Below, piece after piece: positions 6,003 through 13,684 of a stretch of DNA of 13,684 nucleotides. How positions within the stretch are numbered: position 1 is the first letter of the stretch; each line of letters starts with the position of its first letter. The notes beneath the pieces are model-generated. The model worked only from the letters and a program-made list of their open reading frames with translations, did no database searches and had not been told where the DNA came from. Both the position numbers and the translations under genes were made by a program. This DNA is from Rhodospirillales bacterium. GTDB lineage: Bacteria; Pseudomonadota; Alphaproteobacteria; CACIAM-22H2. The stretch is from the NCBI GenBank assembly GCA_016195145.1, contig JACQAF010000015.1, positions 1 through 13,684 of the forward strand, read 5' to 3'.

Positions 6003-6377
6003 TCAGGCCTGTTCGATTTCGATCAGCGTGCCGCAAAAATCCTTCGGATGAAGAAACAGCACCGGTTTGCCATGCGCCCCGGTTTTCGGCTCGCCGTCGC
6101 CCAGCACCCGCGCCCCGGCCCGTTTCAGCCGGTCGCGCGCGGCGCGGATATCCGCGACCTCGTAACAGACATGATGCATGCCCCCGGCCGGATGGTCGGC
6201 AAGGAACTTGGCGATCGGTGACCTTGTACCCAGCGGATGCAGGAGCTCGATTTTGGCGTTCGGCAGTTCGACGAAAACCGTGGTCACGCCATGTTCGGGC
6301 AGGTCGACCGGCGCCGAGACGCGCGCGCCGAGCGCATCGCGGTAGATCGCCGACGCCGACGCAAGGTCGGGCACGAT
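6003..6377 (-). CDS. mce: Methylmalonyl-CoA epimerase, 5' end missing
   Basis: Metal-dependent enzyme of the glyoxalase/VOC fold that interconverts (R)- and (S)-methylmalonyl-CoA in propionyl-CoA metabolism. The recognisable part, 124 residues, runs from IVPDLASASAIYRDALGARV to DFCGTLIEIEQA. It includes VFVELPNAKIELL, the HHVCYEV metal-site strand, and HPKDFCGTLIE with the catalytic glutamate. Family members have about 134 residues and begin with MIGxLNHVAIxVPDL. Here the start and the NHVAI strand with the first metal-binding histidine are absent. The frame is open upstream to an ATG at 6482, but those codons are an out-of-frame reading of rnj and not epimerase-like. As written the enzyme would lack a start and a metal ligand. 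The joint with rnj is more likely a sequence error than a true pseudogene, since the rest is perfectly conserved in frame. Confidence 0.9.
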   Translation of the reverse strand: MVPDLASASAIYRDALGARVSAPVDLPEHGVTTVFVELPNAKIELLHPLGTRSPIAKFLADHPAGGMHHVCYEVADIRAARDRLKRAGARVLGDGEPKTGAHGKPVLFLHPKDFCGTLIEIEQA

Positions 6378-6384
6378 TGGAGCG
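6375..6384 (-). other. rnj/mce junction: missing gene ends
   Basis: RNase J codons for V-H-A-R end at 6382. Epimerase codons for I-V-P-D-L begin at 6377 in a frame shifted by one base. The RNase J stop, any spacer, and the epimerase start are gone. From usual lengths I estimate about 12 rnj codons and about 10 mce codons are lost, roughly 70-100 bases including any spacer. Confidence 0.72.
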
Positions 6385-8034
6385 GGCGTGGACGACCTTC
6401 CGCACCGCGCGGCGCGCGGCTTCTCGGATGCGCTCATCCTCCGCCTTGGCCGGCAGGCCGGCGACCGCACCGTGAAGCGCATCGACGATGCTGCGTGTCA
6501 TTTCGTCGTCGCCCGCCGGGTCGAACAGGCCGGGAGCGGAAACCTGAGGATCGGACGCCAACCTGCCCTTGCGATCGACGGCAAGGGTCGCAATCACGAC
6601 CCCGTTCCACAACATGCGGGCCCGGCCGCGAATCACCGGTCCGTCGACCGGCAGCAGGCGGTCGCCATCGAGCGCCAATCGGCCGGCATGGACCCGCTCG
6701 ACCACCTCCGGCCCGTCGGGATCGAGGCGGATCAGCATGCCATTCTCGGGCACCAACGCATGCGGCACCTGGCACGAGCGCGCCAGATCGGCATGCGCCT
6801 GCATGTGGCGCGCCTCGCCATGGACCGGAATGGCAATGTGCGGCCGCACCCACTGATACATGCGGACCAGCTCGTCCCGCGCCGGATGGCCGGACACATG
6901 GATCGGTCCGGGCAGGTCGGCCGGCGCGTCTTCGTCGGTAATCACCTTGACGCCGAGGCGCGCCAGGCCGTTTTGCAGACGCATGATGTTGCGCTCGTTG
7001 CCTGGAATATTGCGCGAGGAAAAGATCGCCACATCGTCCTTTTCCAGCACGATATGCGGATGATTGTCGGTGGCAATGCGCGCAAGAGCGGCCCTGGGCT
7101 CGCCCTGGCTGCCGGTGCAGATCAGGAGAATTCGTTCGCGCGGCACATAGCCCGCATCCGATTCGGTCAGGAACGGCTTTACGTCGCGCAGATAACCGTT
7201 TTCGCGCGCCGTCTCGTCGATCCGCCACAGCGAGCGCCCGACGAGCGCGACCTCGCGACCGTTCGCCGCCGCCGCGACCGCGATCGATTCGAGCCGGGCC
7301 ACGTTGGAGGCGAAACACGCCACCGCCACCCGGCTCCGGCAACGCCCGATCAGCTCGATCAGCGCGGCGCGCACCGCGCCCTCGGACCCCGATTCCCCCG
7401 GCCTCAGGACGTTGGTCGAATCGCCGATCAACGCCAGGACCCCCTCATCGCCCGTGCGGCGCAGCGCCGCATCGTCGGTCACCGCGCCGACCAGCGGCGT
7501 CGGATCGAGCTTCCAGTCGCCCGTGTGCAGCACGGTTCCGGCCGGCGTGCGGATGGCCAATGCATTCGGCTCTGGAATCGAATGGGTGATCGAAATCAGT
7601 TCGATCCCGAAAGGCGGGATCTCGAACCGCCCGCTGAGCGGGATTTCGGTCAGCGGCACCTCGTTGACCAGGCCGGTCTCGGCCAGCTTGCGGCGCAGAA
7701 ACGAGGCCGTGAACGCCGTCGCATAGACCGGGCAGCGCAGCCGCGGCCACAGATACGGAACCGCGCCCAGATGGTCTTCATGCGCATGGGTCAGCACGAG
7801 ACCAACCAGATCGTCGCGGTGGGCTTCGATGAACGCCGGGTCGGGCATGATCACCTCGACGCCGGGCGAGCTCTCGTCGCTGAAAGTGACGCCGAGATCG
7901 ACCATCAGCCATTTTCCGGCATAGCGGTAGAGATTGAGATTCATCCCGATCTCGCCCGATCCGCCGAGCGGCAGGAAATACAGCCCGCCGTCATCGGTAC
8001 GGCGGGATGGCGGGCGACCGTTTGTCCGCGTCAT
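6382..8034 (-). CDS. rnj: Ribonuclease J, extreme 3' end missing
   Basis: Metallo-beta-lactamase/beta-CASP RNase with endonuclease and 5'-3' exonuclease activity in RNA maturation and decay. The recognisable part is residues 1-551. Visible: metal-binding HAHEDHLGA (83-91), HTGDWKLD (170-177), GDSTN (204-208), beta-CASP segment with CTGSQGEP (306-313), HVSGH (379-383) and IPVHGE (402-407), then the C-terminal domain to RRAVRKVVHAR. Relatives end about a dozen residues later with a KPVTxVHxVR-type tail. Here the frame instead runs on in Arg-rich misreading of mce and DUF1467 to a stop at 5746 (762 codons in all). The ATG overlaps the coaX stop (ATGA), so start and coupling are clear. The enzyme core is complete; only the tail is uncertain. 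Confidence 0.94.
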
Positions 8035-8810
8035 CCGGCGGCAGGCCGGTTGAGATTGTAGATATCGACGAGGCCGAGCAGCGTCAGATCGAGATCGACA
8101 TGCTGAATAATTTTCGTCGAATCGGCGATCAGCGGGACGAGGCCGCCGGTGCCGATGATCGTCATCTTGCTGCCGAGTTCGGCCTCGATGCGCGCCACCA
8201 GGCCCTCGATCAGGCCGATATAGCCCCAGAAGATACCCGACTGCATCGCCGACACCGTGGCGTGGCCGACGACATGCGCCGGCCGGCGGATTTCGATGCG
8301 CGGCAGCTTCGCCGCCCCCATATAGAGCGCCTCGAAGGCCATGGTGATGCCCGGCGAGATGGCGCCGCCGCAGTAATTGCCTTCGGCGTCGAGCACGTCG
8401 AAGGTCGTCGCGGTGCCGAGATCGATCACGATGCCCGGCATCTTGTAGCGCTTGCGCGCCGCGACCGCGTTGGCGAGGCGGTCGGCGCCTGCCTCCTCAG
8501 GCCGGTCGAGCAGGACGCGGATGCCGATCTTGACATTGGGATCGCCGACTGTCACCGGCTCGCCGCCGAAATAGCGCGTGCACAGCGTTTTCATGTGGAA
8601 ACTCGTCTGCGGCACCACATTCGACAACACGACCCCGTCGATATGATGACGGTGGATGTCCTCTAGCGCCATCAGCTGGGTCAGCCACACCGCATATTCA
8701 TCGGCCGTCCGGCGGGCATCGGTCGAGATACGCCACGCGCCGCGCTTCTCGTATCCGTCGAAGACGCCGAACACGGTGTTCGTGTTGTTGGAATTGATCA
8801 CCAGAAGCAT
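8031..8810 (-). CDS. coaX: Type III pantothenate kinase
   Basis: Phosphorylates pantothenate in the first step of coenzyme A synthesis; ASKHA-fold enzyme not inhibited by CoA. The 259 residues match the usual 255-260. Visible: N-terminal phosphate loop NSNNTNTVFGVFDG (6-19), GADR (108-111) with the catalytic Asp110, VIDLGTATTFDVL (128-140), CGGAISPG (147-154), and IIGTGGLVPLIA (218-229). The phosphate loop normally reads DxGNTN; here Asp6 is Asn and Gly8 is Asn, which may be a lineage variant. The ATG at 8810 lies 59 bases after the birA stop, with no obvious ribosome site, so some uncertainty about the start remains, but MLLVI is the family-typical beginning. It ends by overlapping rnj by four bases. 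Confidence 0.94.
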   Translation of the reverse strand: MLLVINSNNTNTVFGVFDGYEKRGAWRISTDARRTADEYAVWLTQLMALEDIHRHHIDGVVLSNVVPQTSFHMKTLCTRYFGGEPVTVGDPNVKIGIRVLLDRPEEAGADRLANAVAARKRYKMPGIVIDLGTATTFDVLDAEGNYCGGAISPGITMAFEALYMGAAKLPRIEIRRPAHVVGHATVSAMQSGIFWGYIGLIEGLVARIEAELGSKMTIIGTGGLVPLIADSTKIIQHVDLDLTLLGLVDIYNLNRPAAG

Positions 8811-8869
8811 CGGGTACCGGGCCGGTTGAAACGTCGGAAAGAAGATCGTCGGCTAGAGTACCACAAGGT

Positions 8870-9628
8870 CTAGGGCGCGGCGAAGAACACGTCGCCTGCA
8901 GTGATTCGTCGTCGTCCGGCATCGGTTTCCAGAATCAGCGCCCCGTCCGTGTCGAGATCGATGAAAGTGCCGGCAACGCGCCCATCGGGCAACCGGACGG
9001 CTATTTTCTCATTGATCCCCTTGGCGCGCCGCCGCCATTCCTGCCGGACCGGCTCGAATCCGTCATCGAGCCAGCGATTGACCCAGGCGAGAAAATGGCG
9101 CGTGAACGTCTCAAGCAGTTCCTGCGCTGTAAAATCGACGCCGGCCTCGAACTTGAGACCGGTCGCCGGAAACTCCGTATCCTCGGGGTGGCTCGCGATG
9201 TTGAGGCCGACGCCGATCACCAGCCAGTCAAGGGCATCCTTACCGACGCCTTCGGTCTCGATCAGGATGCCAGCCACCTTGCGGTTGTTTAGCAGCACGT
9301 CGTTCGGCCATTTATACCGCATCTCGACCAGCGGCGGCAGAACGGCGCCCAGCGCCCCGCCGAGGCCGAGCGCCGCGACGAAGCTTAGCTGCGCCGCCTC
9401 GGCCGGCGGGCATTCGGGGCGCGCGATGATCGAACAATAAAGATTGCCCGGCGGCGAGGTCCAGCTGCGCCCCGAGCGTCCGCGCCCAGCTGTCTGCTCG
9501 CGGGCCCAGACTAGGGTTCCGTCTTCGGCTCCGGCGCGGGCCAGACGCTTCGCCTCCTCATTGGTGCTGCCCACCGTATCCATCGTCACCAGCCGATAGG
9601 CCGGCGGCAGGCTGGGCGCTTCAGTCAT
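8870..9628 (-). CDS. birA: Biotin--[acetyl-CoA-carboxylase] ligase, without DNA-binding domain
   Basis: Activates biotin with ATP and attaches it to the lysine of carboxyl carrier proteins such as acetyl-CoA or propionyl-CoA carboxylase. The 252-residue protein starts directly with the ligase domain: TMDTVGSTNEEAKRLA (15-30), biotin/ATP loop GRGRSGRSW (48-56), PPGNLYCSI (59-67), KWPNDVLL (106-113), KVAGILIE (117-124), and the C-terminal SH3-like cap VRLPDGRVAGTFIDLDTDGAL. It has no N-terminal winged helix, so it is a monofunctional group I ligase and not the biotin-operon repressor. The ATG overlaps the nuoN stop as ATGA. The frame is open further upstream inside nuoN, but those codons are a shadow. 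Placement after nuoN is a known alphaproteobacterial pattern. Propionyl-CoA carboxylase, a biotin enzyme, feeds the epimerase encoded downstream. Confidence 0.95.
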   Translation of the reverse strand: MTEAPSLPPAYRLVTMDTVGSTNEEAKRLARAGAEDGTLVWAREQTAGRGRSGRSWTSPPGNLYCSIIARPECPPAEAAQLSFVAALGLGGALGAVLPPLVEMRYKWPNDVLLNNRKVAGILIETEGVGKDALDWLVIGVGLNIASHPEDTEFPATGLKFEAGVDFTAQELLETFTRHFLAWVNRWLDDGFEPVRQEWRRRAKGINEKIAVRLPDGRVAGTFIDLDTDGALILETDAGRRRITAGDVFFAAP

Positions 9629-11079
9629 CCCCCGAACAGGGCGGCGGCGGCGATTCCCGCCCAACCGACGACCGGCGCCATATAGACGACGAACAGGAGA
9701 ATGAGAAGGCTGCTGCCCGTGATCACGATGCCGAGCGTACGGCCGGCCGGCCTGTCGAACGCTTCGACCGGCTCGTCGAAATACATCAGCTTCACGATAC
9801 GCAGATAATAGAAGGCCGCGACGACGCTGGTCAGGACGCCGATGACGGCGAGGGTATAGAGCCCGGCCGCGATCGCCGCCTGGAACACGTAGAACTTGCC
9901 GAAAAACCCGGCGAGCGGCGGGATGCCGGCCATCGAGAACATGGCAATGGCGAGCGCCGCCGCAATGCCCGGCCGGGTGACCGACAGGCCGGAAAGATCG
10001 GCGATGCGTTCGACCATCCGGCCCTGCTGGCGCATGCACAAGATCACGCCGAACGCCGCCACGTTCATGAACAGATAGATCGCCATGTAAATCAGCACGC
10101 CATGAACCCCGGTTTCGTCGCCGGCCGCGAGCCCGACCAGGGCATAGCCGATATGGCCGATCGAGCTATAGGCCATCAGGCGCTTGATGTTGGTCTGGTT
10201 GATTGCGGCGAAAGCGCCGATCAGCATCGAGGCGATGGCGACCGCGATCACCACTTGCTGCCATTGGTTGACCAGGGGACCGAAGGGATCGATCAGCACG
10301 CGCACCAGCAGGGCCGTGGCCGCGATCTTGGGCGCGATGGAAAAGAACGCGGTCACCGGGGTCGGCGCGCCCTCGTAAACGTCGGGCGTCCACATATGGA
10401 AGGGCGCGGCCGATACCTTGAAGGCCAACGCGGCGACCATGAAGACGATGCCGAAAATCACGCCGAGCGGCGGGTCGCCAGCCTGGCCAATCATGATTTC
10501 CGCGATGTCGGCGAAGCCGGTAGCGCCGGAAAACCCGTAGATCAGCGAGGCCCCATAGAGCAGCATGCCCGACGACAACGCGCCCAGAACGAAATATTTC
10601 AGCCCCGCCTCGGTCGATTTGACCGCATCGCGCCGGAATGCGGCGACGACATAGAGCGACAGGCTCTGCAATTCCAGGCCGATATAAAGCGAGATCAGGT
10701 CGCTGGCCGAGATCATCACCATCATGCCGACCGCTGCGAACAGGAACAGGACCGGATATTCGAACTGGGCGATCTGTTCGCGGTCGTTGAAGTCGATCGA
10801 CATGACAAGGGCGAGCGCCGTGCCGAGCAGGATTAGAATCTTCATGAACACGGCAAACGCATCGGTGACGAACAGGCCGCCGAACGCCGCAGCCTGGCCG
10901 GGCGCTGCCAGCGGCAGGAATAGCGCGGTGACCGCAAGCGCCGCAATCGCCAGCCACGATACAAGCCGCGCCGACCCCTCGCCCCGGAAGACGCCCAGCA
11001 TCAGCAACGCCATCGCGGCGACGGCCAGAAACGTCTCCGGCAGAACAAGCACGAACGAAGCGGCGAATTCCTGGTTCAT
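9625..11079 (-). CDS. nuoN: NADH-quinone oxidoreductase subunit N
   Basis: Membrane-arm, antiporter-like proton-pumping subunit of respiratory complex I. The 484 residues with about 14 membrane helices are full length. Conserved charged residues are in place: Glu136 in LYIGLELQSLSLY, Lys221 in AFKVSAAPFHMWTPDVYEG, and Lys251 in APKIAATALL. Also typical are NIKRLMAYSSIGHIGYAL and MFSMAGIPPLAGFFGKF. The ATG at 11079 lies ten bases after the nuoM stop; only a weak ribosome site is seen. It ends with a four-base overlap into birA. This is the last complex I gene of the run, as in most alphaproteobacterial nuo operons. Confidence 0.97.
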   Translation of the reverse strand: MNQEFAASFVLVLPETFLAVAAMALLMLGVFRGEGSARLVSWLAIAALAVTALFLPLAAPGQAAAFGGLFVTDAFAVFMKILILLGTALALVMSIDFNDREQIAQFEYPVLFLFAAVGMMVMISASDLISLYIGLELQSLSLYVVAAFRRDAVKSTEAGLKYFVLGALSSGMLLYGASLIYGFSGATGFADIAEIMIGQAGDPPLGVIFGIVFMVAALAFKVSAAPFHMWTPDVYEGAPTPVTAFFSIAPKIAATALLVRVLIDPFGPLVNQWQQVVIAVAIASMLIGAFAAINQTNIKRLMAYSSIGHIGYALVGLAAGDETGVHGVLIYMAIYLFMNVAAFGVILCMRQQGRMVERIADLSGLSVTRPGIAAALAIAMFSMAGIPPLAGFFGKFYVFQAAIAAGLYTLAVIGVLTSVVAAFYYLRIVKLMYFDEPVEAFDRPAGRTLGIVITGSSLLILLFVVYMAPVVGWAGIAAAALFGG

Positions 11080-11089
11080 GGCGGGGCTT

Positions 11090-12619
11090 TCAGCGAACCG
11101 CCAGCCGCGCGGGCGGCGGCGTGGATGGGGCCTCGATGGCGACCGACTGATAACGGACGACCAGGGCGTTGACCGAAGGCGAGAAGACGTCGAGCACCGG
11201 CTTGGGGTACAGCCCCATCCACAGCACGACGACGACCAGCGGCGCGAAAACCAAGATTTCGCGCGGCTTCAGGTCGGCGATGTCCTTGAGATCGGCGTGG
11301 GTCAGCTCGCCGAAGACCACCCGGCGATAGAGCCATAACATGTAGGCGGCCCCGAGGACGATGCCGCTGGTGGCGAATAGCGCTACCCATGTATTGACCT
11401 GGAATACGCCGACCAGCACCAGAAACTCGCCGATGAAGCCGCTGGTGCCTGGCAGGCCGACCGAGGCAAGCATGAACACCATGAACACCGCCGCATAGAT
11501 CGGCATGCGGTGAACCAGCCCGCCATAACGCGCGATCTCGCGGCTATGCATGCGGTCATAGACCACGCCGACGATCAGGAACAGCGCCCCCGAGACGACG
11601 CCGTGGCTCAGCATCTGGAACAGCGCGCCCTCGATCGCCTGAACGTTGCCGGCGAAGATACCGATGGTGACAAAGCCCATATGGGCGACCGAGGAATAGG
11701 CGATCAGCTTCTTCATGTCTTCCTGCACCAGCGCCACCAGCGAGGTGTAGACGATGGCGACGACGCTGAGCGCATAGACCAGCGGCGTGAAATAGGCCGA
11801 GGCGTCGGGCAGCATAGGCAGCGAGAATCGCAGGAAGCCGTAAGCGCCCATTTTCAGCAGCACGCCGGCGAGAATGACCGACCCGGCGGTCGGCGCCTCG
11901 ACATGCGCATCGGGCAGCCAGGTATGGACCGGCCACATCGGCACCTTGACCGCGAACGAGGCAAAGAAGGCGAGCCACAGCCAGCGCTGCATGCCGAGCG
12001 GGAAGTTGTAGGACAGCAGCATCGGGATGTCGGTCGTCCCGGCTTCGTAATAGATGGCGAGCAGCGCCAGCAGCATCAGCACCGAACCGGCGAGCGTGTA
12101 GAGGAAAAACTTGAAGGCCGAATAGACCCGCCGCGCCCCGCCCCATACCCCGATGATCAGGAACATCGGGATCAGCACGCCCTCGAAGAACACATAGAAC
12201 AGGACAACGTCGAGGGCGCAGAACATGCCGACCATCAGCGTCTCGAGGACGAGGAAGGCGATCATGTATTCGCGCACCCGCGTCTCGATTGCTTCCCAGC
12301 TCGCCAGCACGCAAAGCGGCGTGAGGAAGGTCGACAGCAGCACGAACGGCATCGAGATGCCGTCCACCCCCATATGGTAGGCGATGCCGAAGGCCGGCAA
12401 CCACTCGCGTTTCTCGACAAACTGGAATCCGGAGAACTGGGTGTCGAAGTTGACCCACAGCAGGAGCGATAGCGCGAAGGTCAGCAACGACGCCCACAGC
12501 GCGACGGCGCGCGCATTGGCCGCGACGACCGCCTCGTCGCCGCGCACCAGAAGGATGAACAGCGCGCCGACCAGCGGCAGGAAGGTGACCAGCGACAGGA
12601 GCGGCCAACCGGCGGTCAT
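11090..12619 (-). CDS. nuoM: NADH-quinone oxidoreductase subunit M
   Basis: Second antiporter-like proton-pumping subunit of complex I. The 509 residues are full length. Signature segments: YHMGVDGISMPFVLLSTFLT (81-100), FYVFFEGVLIPMFLIIGVWG with Glu146, KVPMWPVHTWLPDAHVEAPT with Lys225, VILAGVLLKMGAYGFLRF with Lys256, and DMKKLIAYSSVAHMGFV. The start follows the nuoL stop by three bases (TGAGCGATG), the same junction as between mce and DUF1467, so translation is probably coupled. The C-terminus ends in a short Pro-rich tail PSTPPPARLAVR. No anomaly in the frame. Confidence 0.97.
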   Translation of the reverse strand: MTAGWPLLSLVTFLPLVGALFILLVRGDEAVVAANARAVALWASLLTFALSLLLWVNFDTQFSGFQFVEKREWLPAFGIAYHMGVDGISMPFVLLSTFLTPLCVLASWEAIETRVREYMIAFLVLETLMVGMFCALDVVLFYVFFEGVLIPMFLIIGVWGGARRVYSAFKFFLYTLAGSVLMLLALLAIYYEAGTTDIPMLLSYNFPLGMQRWLWLAFFASFAVKVPMWPVHTWLPDAHVEAPTAGSVILAGVLLKMGAYGFLRFSLPMLPDASAYFTPLVYALSVVAIVYTSLVALVQEDMKKLIAYSSVAHMGFVTIGIFAGNVQAIEGALFQMLSHGVVSGALFLIVGVVYDRMHSREIARYGGLVHRMPIYAAVFMVFMLASVGLPGTSGFIGEFLVLVGVFQVNTWVALFATSGIVLGAAYMLWLYRRVVFGELTHADLKDIADLKPREILVFAPLVVVVLWMGLYPKPVLDVFSPSVNALVVRYQSVAIEAPSTPPPARLAVR

Positions 12620-12622
12620 CGC

Positions 12623-13684
12623 TCAGCCCCCCGTCCGCGCGAGCCAGTACCACGACACCAGCGCCACCACGCCGATCAGCATGGCGAAGGCATAATGGTA
12701 GATATAACCGGTCTGCAGCGCGCTGGCGCGGCGCGCCAGGCGCAGGGTGTTCGCGGCCACGCCGTCTGGCCCGAGCCCGTCGATCACCGCGCCGTCGCCC
12801 TTCTTCCAGAAGCCAATGCCGAGCGCCAGCGACGGCAGAACCAGCACGCGGTCATACAGCTCATCGAAATACCATTTATTGAGCAGGAAGCGGTAAAGCG
12901 CGCCGACGCGCGCCGCGAGAAGGCCGGGAAGCGCCGGGTTGCGGATATACATGCCATAGGCGACGCCGATGCCGACGATACTGGCTGCAATGGGCAATGC
13001 CTTCACCCAGCCCGGCGCATGATGGCCGGCGGCAATCGAATCGTGGCCGGGCAGGACGAGGATCGACTGCCGCCAGAACTCTTCGCCCCGGTCGATAAAC
13101 AGCTCGAACCCGACCCAGCCGGCGAATACGGCGCCAATGGCGAGCACGTAAAGCGGCAGCAGCATGACCATCGGCGATTCGTGGACATGCTCCATCACAT
13201 GCCGGTCGGCGCGCGGCGCGCCATGGAAAGTCATGAACAGGAGCCGCCACGAGTAGAACGCCGTCATCACCGCCGCCGCGATGCCGAGCCAGAAGGCAGT
13301 ATTGCCGACCCCCGAATGCGCGCCCCACGCCGATTCAAGGATGACGTCCTTGGAATAATAACCGGCGAAGAACGGCACGCCGGCAAGCGCCAGGCTGCCG
13401 ATCCACATCAGAATGTAGGTCACCGGTACCTGCCGCCAGATGCCGCCCATCTTGCGCATGTCCTGCTCGCCCGACATGGCGTGGATGATCGAGCCGGAGC
13501 CGAGGAACAGCAGCGCCTTGAAGAAAGCGTGGGTCATCAGATGGAAAATCGCCGCCGCATAGGCCGACACGCCGGCGGCGAAGAACATGTAGCCGAGCTG
13601 GCTGCAGGTCGAATAGGCGATGACGCGCTTGATGTCGTTCTGCACCAGGCCGATGGTGGCGGCGAAGAATGCCGTCGAGCCGCC
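12623..13684 (-). CDS. nuoL: NADH-quinone oxidoreductase subunit L, C-terminal part (5' end outside window)
   Basis: Distal antiporter-like subunit of complex I carrying the long lateral helix. The window holds the last 353 residues of a protein usually 610-650 long. The open frame continues to the window edge as GGSTAFFAATIGLVQNDIKR, so the GTG at 13645 is not the start. Seen: RVIAYSTCSQLGYMF, the conserved THAFFKALLFLGSGSIIHAM, and GSLALAGVPFFAGYYSKDVI. Then comes the long soluble and helix-HL region with LLNKWYFDELYDR and ALQTGYIYHYAFAMLIGV at the C-terminus. Complete and normal as far as visible. Confidence 0.97.
   Translation of the reverse strand, partial: GGSTAFFAATIGLVQNDIKRVIAYSTCSQLGYMFFAAGVSAYAAAIFHLMTHAFFKALLFLGSGSIIHAMSGEQDMRKMGGIWRQVPVTYILMWIGSLALAGVPFFAGYYSKDVILESAWGAHSGVGNTAFWLGIAAAVMTAFYSWRLLFMTFHGAPRADRHVMEHVHESPMVMLLPLYVLAIGAVFAGWVGFELFIDRGEEFWRQSILVLPGHDSIAAGHHAPGWVKALPIAASIVGIGVAYGMYIRNPALPGLLAARVGALYRFLLNKWYFDELYDRVLVLPSLALGIGFWKKGDGAVIDGLGPDGVAANTLRLARRASALQTGYIYHYAFAMLIGVVALVSWYWLARTGG

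Noticed and set aside
5746..6381. RNase J frame continuing for about 210 residues over mce and DUF1467
   Set aside because: It is an off-frame reading of the well-conserved epimerase and DUF1467 genes with no protein-like features.
6378..6482. Epimerase with an alternative N-terminus from the ATG at 6482
   Set aside because: The 35 residues are Arg/Ser/Pro-rich, overlap the rnj coding frame and do not resemble any epimerase N-terminus.
6388..8061. 557-codon plus-strand frame opposite rnj
   Set aside because: Arg/His/Asp-rich composition typical of antisense shadow frames; the minus strand encodes an unmistakable RNase J.
9629..10039. Extended N-terminus for birA inside nuoN
   Set aside because: The extra residues are a shadow of nuoN and do not form a winged-helix domain; the ATG overlapping the nuoN stop gives the normal ligase start.
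11510..12472. 320-codon plus-strand frame opposite nuoM
   Set aside because: Also the mirror image of hydrophobic membrane-protein codons, rich in Asp, Arg, His and Gln; no start signals.

Overview
The window looks like chromosomal DNA of a GC-rich alphaproteobacterium, probably Rhodospirillales-like. Three things suggest this: the codon use, the short-type ProRS, and the neighbourhood nuoL-nuoM-nuoN-birA-coaX-rnj-mce-DUF1467-(...)-proS-lolC-lolD, which is a well-known alphaproteobacterial gene order. I see no phage, transposase, CRISPR array, rRNA or tRNA.

Layout. All genes except one are on the minus strand. From right to left: the C-terminal part of nuoL (cut by the window edge), nuoM and nuoN (proton-pumping membrane subunits of respiratory complex I); birA (biotin ligase without a DNA-binding domain); coaX (type III pantothenate kinase); rnj (ribonuclease J); mce (methylmalonyl-CoA epimerase); a small DUF1467 membrane protein; and tag (3-methyladenine DNA glycosylase I). 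These genes are spaced by a few bases or overlap (ATGA or TGA-GCG-ATG junctions), so they probably form one long translationally coupled operon. A 268-base convergent gap (4915-5182) follows, with three hairpins and an AT-rich palindrome. Then comes the only plus-strand gene, an AzgA/PbuG-type purine permease (3625-4914). Diverging from it is a small secreted protein of unknown function, then proS, lolC and lolD (prolyl-tRNA synthetase and the lipoprotein-releasing ABC transporter; lolD runs off the left edge).

Main result. At two places the end of one housekeeping gene is joined directly to the interior of the next, with the stop codon, spacer and start codon gone. At about 1832-1840 ProRS stops after its VGPRG motif and LolC begins inside its first membrane helix. 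At about 6378-6382 RNase J stops about a dozen residues early and the epimerase begins at its IVPDL motif, without its start and its first metal-binding histidine. A third, in-frame gap of about 35-40 codons lies inside proS near 2320. Since proS and lolC are normally essential, I consider these missing segments more likely to be assembly or amplification errors than biology. If real, they would be remarkable fusions of reading frames.

Other points. The tag/permease/secreted-protein block sits inside a cluster that is usually continuous from DUF1467 to proS. The convergent gap may encode a small RNA ending in a good hairpin terminator. I found no convincing new defence or mobile system here.
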